Part shown: positions 25,528-33,307 of the stretch, piece by piece | Position numbering within the stretch: the stretch's first letter is position 1 | Layout of the letters: each line of letters starts with the position of its first letter | DNA from: Bacillus pumilus | GTDB taxonomy: Bacteria; Bacillota; Bacilli; Bacillales; Bacillaceae | Length of the DNA stretch: 64,000 bases | Assembly (NCBI RefSeq): GCF_900186955.1 | Contig: NZ_LT906438.1 | Location: 1,364,001-1,428,000 of the forward strand | Reading direction: 5' to 3' | Notes under the pieces: model-generated | What the model saw: only the letters and a program-made list of their open reading frames with translations | Databases searched by the model: none | Told to the model about the DNA's origin: nothing | Position numbers and translations under genes: made by a program

Positions 25528-26033
25528 GTATATTACAGGTGGTCGGTTATCAAAACAGCGGAAAAACGTCGTTGATTGAAAAGCTCTGTCAGCTGGCTGT
25601 ACTTGATGAGCTGAAGCTAGGCTGTTTTAAACACCATGGACATGGCGGTAAACCAGATCGTCTTTTGAAAGAAAAAGACACCGATCGATATGTCGGGGCA
25701 GGTGCATTTGCCGCTGGCGTAGAAGGAGAGGGTGAATTTCACTTTTCAATGCAGCACATCACGTTAAAGCAATTGCTCAACATGTGTCAGTATCTTCCAT
25801 TAGACGCGGTCTTGATAGAAGGGTATAAACAGGCGCCATACCGCAAAATCGTTTGTGTGAAGAATGAAGAGGAGCTCATTGATCTTTCAACACTTTCCAA
25901 TATACAAGCAGCTATTTATTTTTCTCAAGAGTTTCAGTTAGCCAAAAATTACTCTTTTCCAGTGTTTTCAGCCTTTGAAAAGGATGCGAATACATTTTGT
26001 TATAACTTATTGAAGGGAGGTGGCTCTATTTGA
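25509..26033 (+). CDS. mobB: Molybdopterin-guanine dinucleotide accessory protein MobB
   Basis: The 174-residue P-loop GTPase has the Walker A sequence GYQNSGKTSLIEKL at residues 12-25 and the conserved KHHGHGG after it. MobB helps deliver GTP or the cofactor during MGD formation. It overlaps moeA at its 5' end and shares a TTGA stop-start overlap with moaE at 26030-26033. Confidence 0.92.
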   Translation: MLDDTLSILQVVGYQNSGKTSLIEKLCQLAVLDELKLGCFKHHGHGGKPDRLLKEKDTDRYVGAGAFAAGVEGEGEFHFSMQHITLKQLLNMCQYLPLDAVLIEGYKQAPYRKIVCVKNEEELIDLSTLSNIQAAIYFSQEFQLAKNYSFPVFSAFEKDANTFCYNLLKGGGSI

Positions 26034-26521
26034 GTGAACTTTTTAAAATAACAAAAGTGCCGATTGATGTGAATGAATTGATTCAGCATGTGACAAGGCG
26101 GAAGGCAGGGGCCATTACGACGTTTATCGGGACGGTCAGAGAGTGGACAAACGGTAAGAAAACGTTGCGTTTAACTTATGAAGCTTACATACCAATGGCT
26201 GAAAGTATGCTAAGTCAAATTGGACAAGAAATCAAAAAACGGTGGCCTGATACTGAAGCTGCCATTGTGCACCGGATCGGAACACTTGATATAACGGATA
26301 TTGCTGTTGCGATAGCCGTTTCATCTCCTCATAGGAAGGCTGCATACGAAGCGAACGAATATGCCATTGAGCGAATTAAGGAAATCGTTCCGATTTGGAA
26401 AAAAGAATATTGGGAAGACGGGGAAGCCTGGATAGGTGATCAGCTTGAAACAGTTTCATATCCAGAGGGGAAACCTAGCGAGCTTCAACTTGCAAAGAAA
26501 GAAGGTGATCAGCTTGATTAG
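26030..26521 (+). CDS. moaE: Molybdopterin synthase catalytic subunit MoaE
   Basis: The 163-residue protein carries the MoaE signatures GAITTFIGTVREW near residue 27 and VHRIGTLDITDIAVAIAVSSPHRKAAYEA near residue 80, with the catalytic Lys in IWKKEYWEDG. Together with thiocarboxylated MoaD it converts cyclic pyranopterin monophosphate to molybdopterin. The TTG start overlaps the mobB stop, and GGGAGGTGG lies just upstream. Confidence 0.94.
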   Translation: MSELFKITKVPIDVNELIQHVTRRKAGAITTFIGTVREWTNGKKTLRLTYEAYIPMAESMLSQIGQEIKKRWPDTEAAIVHRIGTLDITDIAVAIAVSSPHRKAAYEANEYAIERIKEIVPIWKKEYWEDGEAWIGDQLETVSYPEGKPSELQLAKKEGDQLD

Positions 26522-26747
26522 TGTATTATTGTTCGCCGGCCTTGCTGAGAAGGCCGGTAAACAACAAATCATCATTCAAAAAGATCAAACAACGGTTGAT
26601 GAGATTAAATTAGAATTACAGGAGGTATATGGTGTTGATGCTGCACAAAATGTGATGGTTGCAGTCAACGAACGATATACGAGGGGAAACGCTGAAGTGT
26701 GTAGCGGGGACACTGTTGCATTCATTCCTCCTGTAAGCGGTGGATAA
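26514..26747 (+). CDS. moaD: Molybdopterin synthase sulfur carrier MoaD
   Basis: The TTG at 26514, after GAAGGTGAT, gives 77 residues, the length of B. subtilis MoaD. The frame is open for 26 codons upstream, but these lie inside moaE. The protein has a ubiquitin-like fold and ends in PPVSGG; the terminal Gly-Gly is adenylated by MoeB and then carries the sulfur. It overlaps the end of moaE by eight bases and closes the cofactor operon. moaA, moaB and moaC are not in this window. Confidence 0.92.
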   Translation: MISVLLFAGLAEKAGKQQIIIQKDQTTVDEIKLELQEVYGVDAAQNVMVAVNERYTRGNAEVCSGDTVAFIPPVSGG

Positions 26748-26761
26748 TAGATATTAGAGGA

Positions 26762-26797
26762 TTTGGTTATGGCCAGCGGCTGTAACCAATTTTTTAT
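26762..26797 (+). terminator. Terminator of the molybdenum cofactor operon
   Basis: TTGGTTA (26763-26769) pairs with TAACCAA (26783-26789), with inner GCC/GGC pairing, followed by six T. It overlaps the stop of the convergent Rok-like gene. Confidence 0.78.
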
Positions 26798-27171
26798 GTG
26801 TGAAAAGATTGTAGAGGTATTTGGGTGTGATCTTCGTAAATAAAACATCCCCTTCGTGCTTTAGAAATGTGAGGATCGAGCTGCTGAATCAGATCATACA
26901 ATTCACTAATTCGTCTCACGTTGAAATCTGTCTGGGCTTGAAGCTGTTCTTTTAATTCTTTTGTGCTCACAATGCTACCCTTTTTCTCTTTAATAATATC
27001 TACACATCTGGCAGCGTAGTATATTTTGTCATTAGAGGGTCTGCTTTCTTTCATATCAAGTAATTTGAGCTCATGATAAATCAGTTCTCTTTCCTTTCGA
27101 AAGTATTGCCATGCTTCTTGTTCCTTTTCATAAAGTAAAATCAATTGCGTTTTCAATTTTTCTCTTAACAT
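26794..27171 (-). CDS. Rok-like winged-helix protein
   Basis: The 125-residue protein resembles Rok in miniature: an N-terminal helical segment (residues 1-40) followed by a winged-helix region (about 50-118, GSIVSTKELKEQLQAQTDFNVRRISELYDLI and ARRGCFIYED). Rok's linker is missing. It is likely a DNA-binding repressor that could share targets with, or antagonise, Rok. ATG at 27171; no strong ribosome binding site is visible upstream. The gene lies alone between the molybdenum operon and a long AT-rich gap, and is not present here in B. subtilis 168 as far as I recall, where yknU and yknV follow moaD. Confidence 0.72.
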   Translation of the reverse strand: MLREKLKTQLILLYEKEQEAWQYFRKERELIYHELKLLDMKESRPSNDKIYYAARCVDIIKEKKGSIVSTKELKEQLQAQTDFNVRRISELYDLIQQLDPHISKARRGCFIYEDHTQIPLQSFHT

Positions 27172-27688
27172 TCACTTGACTCCATTTCCACTATCATTTA
27201 ACCTACCTCTATTTTACATTATATGAAAAAATAACTTTTGATCAAGTAAAATCATGATATTTTTAATTTTTTAATATGAAAGTATTGTTACTAAAGGCTC
27301 ATTTGTTCTATAAAAGAAACCAATCGTAGTCCTATAAAGCCGGGATTTGTTGAAATTACTAGGATTATTTTAACAAAAAATTGTTGTGTCTCACGAAGAC
27401 CATCCAAATTCAAAGGAAAAGGATATTTATTCCGAAAGACATGTGTTTTTTTGATAAAATGTTTTTAGGTCAGTAAAACCTCTATTTTTTGATATGAATA
27501 TGGTCTGGTCATGGTGTCATTTGGAGGATGTCATTTATGATAATAGAATAATAGATCATTTTTTTCCGCAATGAAAATAAGAAAATCAAATCATCCATCA
27601 CTTATTGGCAATCTTTTGATAAAATAGAAAGAATAAGAGAGAGCATGTGCGTTTGCATACTTGCATGACATAGAGAGGATGACATTTG
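27172..27688. other. AT-rich gap upstream of yknW
   Basis: About 515 bases with no supportable gene. The twelve-base element TTTTGATAAAAT occurs twice, at 27449-27460 and 27614-27625, the second close to yknW. In B. subtilis yknWXYZ is driven by SigW, but I found no clear TGAAAC/CGTA pair here. The composition fits Rok-type binding. Confidence 0.45.
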
Positions 27689-28315
27689 ATGAAAGAAAAT
27701 ATGCAAAAGCCTACGATCATTGGAGTGAGCACAAGGCCTTCGGAGCACCTGAAAAGAGTATGGGAAAATCCGGTGGTTTGGTGGCCTTTATCCTGCGTAC
27801 TTTTTTTAACAGTGATTGTGACTTATTTGTCAGAGCTGGTGAATGAAGGAATGTGGGCAGATTTAAGCTTGCCGGTATCGGTCGTTTATGTGGTGACGCT
27901 AATTGGTCTACTTCTCGGGCTTGTGGTTAATGCTGCAATATATAAGTTCATCGTTTTTTTAGCAAAGGGTGATGCATCGTTTCAGCAGCTGTTTTCAGCG
28001 GTCCTGTTTATTACACCAGTTACGATCGTTGGTACGATTATTTCTCATCTGTCCATCATTCTGTTCCATGTGCCAAAAAACATCACAATCACCTCATTAA
28101 ATGCACTCATTCAAACGTCTGGTCCATGGCATGCTGTGCTTGCCAATATTGATCTATTTGTGATCTGGAACCTTGTTTTAACAGGCTTTTTATTGATGAA
28201 AGTAGGCCATATATCGCCAAGAATCGCTTGGACCATTATAGGAGTCTTTTATCTCTTATCTATCATTTTTCAATATGTAGGAACTGCAATCACCATATCA
28301 GTAAGCTGGGGGTAG
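27689..28315 (+). CDS. yknW: YknW, Yip1-domain membrane protein
   Basis: The ATG at 27689 after GAGAGGATG gives 208 residues with five membrane segments spread from about residue 35 to the end (for example [19 protein letters not shown] and FIVFLAKGD). It matches YknW, a Yip1-family membrane protein that helps assemble the YknXYZ transporter. In B. subtilis YknWXYZ protects against the cannibalism toxin SdpC. The four genes are tightly linked here in the same order. Confidence 0.88.
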   Translation: MKENMQKPTIIGVSTRPSEHLKRVWENPVVWWPLSCVLFLTVIVTYLSELVNEGMWADLSLPVSVVYVVTLIGLLLGLVVNAAIYKFIVFLAKGDASFQQLFSAVLFITPVTIVGTIISHLSIILFHVPKNITITSLNALIQTSGPWHAVLANIDLFVIWNLVLTGFLLMKVGHISPRIAWTIIGVFYLLSIIFQYVGTAITISVSWG

Positions 28316-28324
28316 AATGTCTTT

Positions 28325-29431
28325 ATGAGAAAGAAAATCATCATCGGATCCATTTTTATTATTGTTATCGGTCTATTTATTGGCTTTAACATTGCGAAAA
28401 ATCAATCAAAGCCTGCTTCGACAGCAGCTATTAAAACAGTAAAACCTACGCAAAAAGAAATCACCACTACGGTCATGACGCCAGGGACACTTTCATTCTC
28501 TGAAGAGCAGTTCATTTATGCAGAAGAGGAAAAGGGACATTTGAAGGGGGTTTCTGTGAAAGAAGGAGAAAAGGTAAAGCCTGGAACGCCGCTTCTTACA
28601 TATGAAAATAGGGAGCTGGAACTTGAAGAAGAGCAGCAAGCTCTTGCGGCTGAATCCAGTACGTTAAAACGCGAACAATTACAAAATAGATTGAGCGAAT
28701 TAGATAAAAAACAAGGAGGCGACTCCGCTGCCAATCCTAAAACCGAGCGAGACCAGCTTGAACTAGAGCTGAAAGCGGCTGAATTAGAACAAAAACAAGC
28801 AGAGATCAGCCAAGAAAAAGTAAAAACACAAATAGAAGATTTAATCGTACATAGTAAAATTGCCGGTACAGTCATTTCCATTGAGCAAGAAGAAGGGGCA
28901 GGAAAGCCGGAAGAAAGGCAGCCGATCATTCATATTGGCAATGAGAAAAAAATGATTGTGCGAGGATTGATTTCTGAATATGACGCCATAAAAGTGAAAA
29001 AGAAACAAAAAGTAAAGATAACGTCTGATGTCATTCGCGGAAAGAGCTGGCAAGGGGTCGTGAAAAAAGTGGGGGTTGTACCTGCTCAGGCAGCATCCGA
29101 AACAACTGCAGGTGATCAAACGGTGCAATATCCAGTTGAAATCGAAATAAAAGGAAAAAAACCTGAAGCAAAACCTGGTTTTAAAATGATCATGGAAATT
29201 GAAACAGATAAGCGTCAAGCCCTAACGATTCCTGAATCAGCTGTAAAAAAAGAGGATGATGGACAATACGTTTATGTTGTCAAAAAGAATGTACTTAAAA
29301 AAGTAAAAGTAGAGCTAGGGGAAACGTCAGGTCATGATCTTGAAGTGACAAAAGGTGTCATAGCAGAGGATCAAATCATTTCTCATCCATCAGATGACAT
29401 GTATGACGGAATGGAAGTGAATGCTGAATGA
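28325..29431 (+). CDS. yknX: Membrane-fusion-type transporter subunit YknX
   Basis: The 368-residue protein has one N-terminal membrane helix (residues 4-24). After it come a biotinyl-lipoyl-like segment, a long charged coiled-coil hairpin (about 90-175) and a beta-barrel C-terminal region. This is the HlyD/MacA architecture; the body lies outside the membrane. It is the accessory subunit of the YknYZ ABC transporter. Its stop overlaps the yknY start in ATGA at 29428-29431. Confidence 0.92.
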   Translation: MRKKIIIGSIFIIVIGLFIGFNIAKNQSKPASTAAIKTVKPTQKEITTTVMTPGTLSFSEEQFIYAEEEKGHLKGVSVKEGEKVKPGTPLLTYENRELELEEEQQALAAESSTLKREQLQNRLSELDKKQGGDSAANPKTERDQLELELKAAELEQKQAEISQEKVKTQIEDLIVHSKIAGTVISIEQEEGAGKPEERQPIIHIGNEKKMIVRGLISEYDAIKVKKKQKVKITSDVIRGKSWQGVVKKVGVVPAQAASETTAGDQTVQYPVEIEIKGKKPEAKPGFKMIMEIETDKRQALTIPESAVKKEDDGQYVYVVKKNVLKKVKVELGETSGHDLEVTKGVIAEDQIISHPSDDMYDGMEVNAE

Positions 29432-30129
29432 TTCAGCTTTCAAACGTGACAAAAAGCTACGAGGTTGCCGAGGAATCATTTGATGTATTAAGTGAGGTCG
29501 ATCTTGTCATCGAAAAAGGCGAGTATATGTCCATTATGGGCCCGTCCGGCTCTGGAAAATCGACGTTAATGAATATCATTGGCTGTTTAGACCGGCCAAC
29601 TACAGGACAATATCATTTTCAAGGAAGAGAGCTGTCAGCAGCAAAGGATCAAGACCTCGCAGTGATTCGAAATCAATTCATTGGATTTGTCTTTCAGCAA
29701 TTTCATCTGCTGCCGAGGTTAAATGCGAGGCGTAATGTTGAGCTTCCGATGATTTACGCTGGTATCAGTCAAAAGGAAAGAAAAGAACGTGCAGAGATGG
29801 CACTTGAAAAGGTTGGTTTGGCAGACCGAATGAAACATATGCCAAGTGAGTTGTCGGGAGGGCAAAAGCAAAGAGTGGCTATAGCCCGTGCAATTGTCAA
29901 TAAGCCGCAGCTTATCTTAGCAGATGAACCGACAGGCGCTCTTGACTCAAAAACAAGCTTCTCAATCATGGAACAGTTTACTAAGCTGAATGAGGAAGGG
30001 ACAACGATTGTGCTTGTCACCCATGAAGAAGAAATAGCTGCATATACAAATCGGACGGTCGTTGTAAGAGATGGCCGACTCGTTGAAGATAGATTGACAC
30101 AAGGGGACGCTATGAATGAAACTCTTTGA
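29428..30129 (+). CDS. yknY: ABC transporter ATPase YknY
   Basis: The 233-residue MacB-type ATPase has Walker A GPSGSGKST near residue 39, the signature LSGGQKQR, Walker B LILADEPTGALD, and the H-loop THEEE. It energises the YknXYZ system. The start overlaps yknX by four bases, and the end overlaps yknZ by 14. Confidence 0.95.
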   Translation: MIQLSNVTKSYEVAEESFDVLSEVDLVIEKGEYMSIMGPSGSGKSTLMNIIGCLDRPTTGQYHFQGRELSAAKDQDLAVIRNQFIGFVFQQFHLLPRLNARRNVELPMIYAGISQKERKERAEMALEKVGLADRMKHMPSELSGGQKQRVAIARAIVNKPQLILADEPTGALDSKTSFSIMEQFTKLNEEGTTIVLVTHEEEIAAYTNRTVVVRDGRLVEDRLTQGDAMNETL

Positions 30130-31309
30130 AAATATCAAAATAGCGATGAATTCTGTTTTAGCTCATAAATTACGTTCTATTTTAACGATGCTTGGGATTA
30201 TTATTGGTGTTGGATCAGTCATTGCGGTCGTGGCTATCGGTCAAGGCGGCGAGCAAATGCTAAAAGGGTCAATTTCGGGTCCAAACAATACAGTTGATAT
30301 GACGTATACGCCGTCTGACGAAGAGTTAAATGCAAATCCCAACGCTTTATTCGATGCCACATTTACTGAGGAAGACATAAAAAGTATTAAGACAATCAAT
30401 GGGGTGAATCAGGTTGCCTCTTCGACTGCGCAAGGAATGCAGCTGAGATTTCAAGATACAACAGTGGATGCGACAGTTAACGGTATAAATGAAGGGTATA
30501 CGAATGTACATTCATTACAAATAGCAGAAGGGCAGAATTTAAGAGATATTGACTTTAAAAGCGGCAGAAGAGCCGCCCTCATCTCTGAAGGCTTACAAAA
30601 AGAATTATTTAATGGACAGAAGGCATTGGGCGAAATGATTTGGATGAACGGACAGCCGGTTGAAGTCATCGGTGTTTTAGCCAAACAAAAAGGGATGCTC
30701 TCATTCGATATGAATGAAATATATGTCCCTTTTGCAATGCTCACCTCCACATTTGGGATCAATGAATACGATAAGTTGTCAATTCAAGTCGCACATGCTG
30801 ATCAAATGAAGGAAGTAGGAAAGAGTGCGGCTGCATTATTAAATGAAAATCATCATACAGAAGATGCTTATGAAATGATCAACATGGAAGAAATCGCAGA
30901 AGGCATTGGTCAAATCACGTCTGTTATGACCACAATCATTGGCTCAATAGCTGGAATTTCTTTACTTGTCGGCGGTATCGGCGTGATGAATATCATGCTT
31001 GTTTCTGTGACAGAGAGGACAAGGGAAATCGGTATTCGAAAAGCGATTGGAGCAACGAGGGCTCAAATACTCGTTCAATTTTTAATTGAGTCTGTCGTCT
31101 TAACCTTGATCGGCGGGTTGATGGGGATTGCACTAGGTATAGGCGGTGCCTCGTTAGTATCACTCATTGCCGGCTGGCCGTCCTTAGTATCTTGGCAAAT
31201 CATCTGTGTAGGTGTGCTGTTTAGTATGTTTATTGGGATTGTTTTTGGGTTAATTCCTGCGAATAAAGCAGCAAGACTAGATCCGATTGATTCTCTTAGA
31301 TATGAATAA
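30116..31309 (+). CDS. yknZ: MacB-type ABC transporter permease YknZ
   Basis: The 397-residue protein has one N-terminal membrane helix (LRSILTMLGIIIGVGSVIAVVAIG), a large extracytoplasmic domain (about 45-260), and three C-terminal helices around SLLVGGIGVMNIMLVSVTERTREIGIRKAIGA. This is the MacB/FtsX-like permease layout. Together with YknX and YknY it forms a type VII ABC system implicated in defence against the SDP toxin. It ends the operon at a strong terminator. Confidence 0.94.
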   Translation: MKLFENIKIAMNSVLAHKLRSILTMLGIIIGVGSVIAVVAIGQGGEQMLKGSISGPNNTVDMTYTPSDEELNANPNALFDATFTEEDIKSIKTINGVNQVASSTAQGMQLRFQDTTVDATVNGINEGYTNVHSLQIAEGQNLRDIDFKSGRRAALISEGLQKELFNGQKALGEMIWMNGQPVEVIGVLAKQKGMLSFDMNEIYVPFAMLTSTFGINEYDKLSIQVAHADQMKEVGKSAAALLNENHHTEDAYEMINMEEIAEGIGQITSVMTTIIGSIAGISLLVGGIGVMNIMLVSVTERTREIGIRKAIGATRAQILVQFLIESVVLTLIGGLMGIALGIGGASLVSLIAGWPSLVSWQIICVGVLFSMFIGIVFGLIPANKAARLDPIDSLRYE

Positions 31310-31363
31310 TTTCGAGAAGAACAAAAGTATACAAACAGTGTGAATTCCGCTGTAATCAAACAT

Positions 31364-31400
31364 CAAAAGCTTTTATGCACATCGCATAAAAGCTTTTTTT
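31364..31400 (+). terminator. Terminator of yknWXYZ
   Basis: AAAAGCTTTTATGC pairs with GCATAAAAGCTTTT around five bases, followed by a T run; a fourteen-base perfect stem. Confidence 0.92.
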
Positions 31401-31568
31401 AGTTCTATTGAATGAAATGAAAAATGATAGAAATGCTAAGATCATGACTTTCATCTTAATGTCACATATTTTTCAGTTTACAAATGGTACATATAAAGGT
31501 AAGATGACCATTGTGAAAGATTTTGATAGTTATTGAATGTATTTGATTGTTTTGTATTGATAATGTTG

Positions 31569-31585
31569 AAAAAAGCGATTACAAT
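31569..31585 (+). promoter_or_regulatory. Possible cre (CcpA) site upstream of fruR
   Basis: AAAAAAGCGATTACAAT matches 15 of 17 positions of the cre consensus WTGNAARCGNWWWCAWW; the TG near the left end is missing. The fructose operon is subject to carbon catabolite control in Bacillus, so the site is plausible but unproven. The rest of the 31401-31630 gap shows only AT-rich promoter-like sequence. Confidence 0.35.
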
Positions 31586-31630
31586 AAAGGTGCGCACAAA
31601 ATGAATACGTTTTCAAAAGGGGGTGTTTTC

Positions 31631-32386
31631 ATGTTAACACCGGAAAGACATCAACTCATTATCGACTGTTTAGAAGAAAATGATGTCATCAAAATACAGG
31701 ACTTAACGATTATGACGGATGCGTCTGAATCTACTATTAGAAGAGATTTATCAGCCCTTGAAGAAAAAGGATTTCTTAAAAGAGTTCATGGGGGAGCAGC
31801 CAAGATATCAAGTATCCGTCTTGAACCAGATGTATTTGAGAAATCTGCCAAAAACCTTCAAGAAAAGTCATTGGTTGCAGAGGCAGCTGCTTCACTTTTA
31901 AAACAAGGCGATTGTATTTATTTAGACGCTGGTACGACCACACAGCAAATGATTGAATATATCGATCCAGAACAAGATATTGTTGTGGTGACAAACGGTG
32001 TTATGCACATTGAAGCACTCATGAGAAAAGGCATTTCTTTTTACCTGATAGGCGGATCAGTGAAACATCGAACAGGAGCCATGGTGGGAGCCGCAGCTTT
32101 GACGGCGATGGAAAATTACCGTTTTGACAAAAGCTTTGTTGGGACGAACGGCATTCATCCCGAGGCAGGGTTTACAACACCTGATCCAGAGGAAGCGCTC
32201 ATGAAAAAAAGGGCCATGAAGCAGGCGAAAAAAACCTATATCTTAACAGATGCCTCTAAATTTGGCGAAATATCGTTTTCAACCTTTGCTAGTTTACAGG
32301 AAGCCACCATTATCACAAACGACGCAAAAGAGGATTCATTCGATAATTACCATGAAAAAACGGTTATAAAGGTAGTGAAAACATGA
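31631..32386 (+). CDS. fruR: DeoR-family fructose operon regulator FruR
   Basis: The ATG at 31631 follows AAAGGGGGTG and gives 251 residues, as in B. subtilis FruR; the frame is open upstream but without a second ribosome binding site. An N-terminal DeoR helix-turn-helix (ASESTIRRDLSALEEKGFLKRVHGGA) is followed by a sugar-phosphate-sensing domain (YLDAGTTTQQM, VVTNGVMH). It controls fruRKA in response to fructose-1-phosphate. It overlaps fruK by four bases. Confidence 0.94.
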   Translation: MLTPERHQLIIDCLEENDVIKIQDLTIMTDASESTIRRDLSALEEKGFLKRVHGGAAKISSIRLEPDVFEKSAKNLQEKSLVAEAAASLLKQGDCIYLDAGTTTQQMIEYIDPEQDIVVVTNGVMHIEALMRKGISFYLIGGSVKHRTGAMVGAAALTAMENYRFDKSFVGTNGIHPEAGFTTPDPEEALMKKRAMKQAKKTYILTDASKFGEISFSTFASLQEATIITNDAKEDSFDNYHEKTVIKVVKT

Positions 32387-33294
32387 TTTATACAGTTACT
32401 TTAAACCCATCAGTTGATTACATCGTACACGTGGAGGATTTCGCAGTCGGCGGTTTGAATCGTTCAACCTATGACAAAAAATATCCGGGCGGAAAAGGGA
32501 TCAATGTCTCAAGGCTTTTAAAACGTCACGGTGTTGAATCAAAAGCGCTTGGATTTATAGGCGGATTTACAGGCAAATATATTCAAGACTTTTTACAAAA
32601 CGAACAATTACAAACAGCCTTTCACGAGGTGTCAGAAGATACAAGAATCAATGTGAAGCTAAAAACAGGTGAAGAAACCGAAATCAACGGACTCGGCCCA
32701 TCAATTACTGAAGCGCAATTTGAGTCGTTTCTGTCTCAATTTACCTCATTGATTGAAGGAGATGTCGTTGTGTTAGCTGGCAGCATTCCTTCTTCGTTGC
32801 CTCATAACACATATGAACGTATTGCTGAAGTGTGCGAAAAGCAAGGCGTTAGAGTTGTTCTTGATATTTCCGGGGAAGCCCTTAAAAAAGCAGCAGGCTT
32901 GAAACCGTTCTTAATGAAGCCAAACCATCATGAACTAGGTGAAATGTTTGAGACGAGCATCTCTACTGCAGAAGAAGCCATTCCTTATGGGAAGAAGCTG
33001 TTAGAACAAGGTGCTGAACATGTCATCGTATCCATGGCTGGAGATGGCGCTCTCTTATTCAGTAAGGAAGGGATTTATCAGTCCAATGTTCCAAAGGGTA
33101 CGCTTGTTAATTCGGTTGGTGCAGGGGATTCAGTCGTTGCAGGATTTTTAGCCGGCGTTTCGAAAGGCCTTTCGATTGAAGAATCATTTAAGCTTGGCGT
33201 CACATCAGGCAGTGCTACAGCATTTTCTGAGGAGCTTGGGACAAAAGAACTTGTCGACACACTATTACCACAAGTAAAAGTCACACGCATTTAA
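32383..33294 (+). CDS. fruK: 1-phosphofructokinase FruK
   Basis: The 303-residue PfkB-family kinase has the N-terminal GGKGINVSR near residue 38 and the C-terminal catalytic VNSVGAGDSVVAGF near residue 243. It converts fructose-1-phosphate, made by the fructose PTS, to fructose-1,6-bisphosphate. The ATGA overlap with fruR shows coupled translation. Confidence 0.96.
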   Translation: MIYTVTLNPSVDYIVHVEDFAVGGLNRSTYDKKYPGGKGINVSRLLKRHGVESKALGFIGGFTGKYIQDFLQNEQLQTAFHEVSEDTRINVKLKTGEETEINGLGPSITEAQFESFLSQFTSLIEGDVVVLAGSIPSSLPHNTYERIAEVCEKQGVRVVLDISGEALKKAAGLKPFLMKPNHHELGEMFETSISTAEEAIPYGKKLLEQGAEHVIVSMAGDGALLFSKEGIYQSNVPKGTLVNSVGAGDSVVAGFLAGVSKGLSIEESFKLGVTSGSATAFSEELGTKELVDTLLPQVKVTRI

Positions 33295-33307
33295 AGGAGG
33301 AGTCATC

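Noticed and set aside
27172..27688. SigW promoter for yknWXYZ
   Set aside because: Expected from B. subtilis, but no TGAAAC and CGTA pair at proper spacing was found.
28516..29218. Minus-strand frames opposite yknX
   Set aside because: They are Ser/Phe-rich antisense shadows of a Lys/Glu-rich coiled-coil gene, with no start signals.
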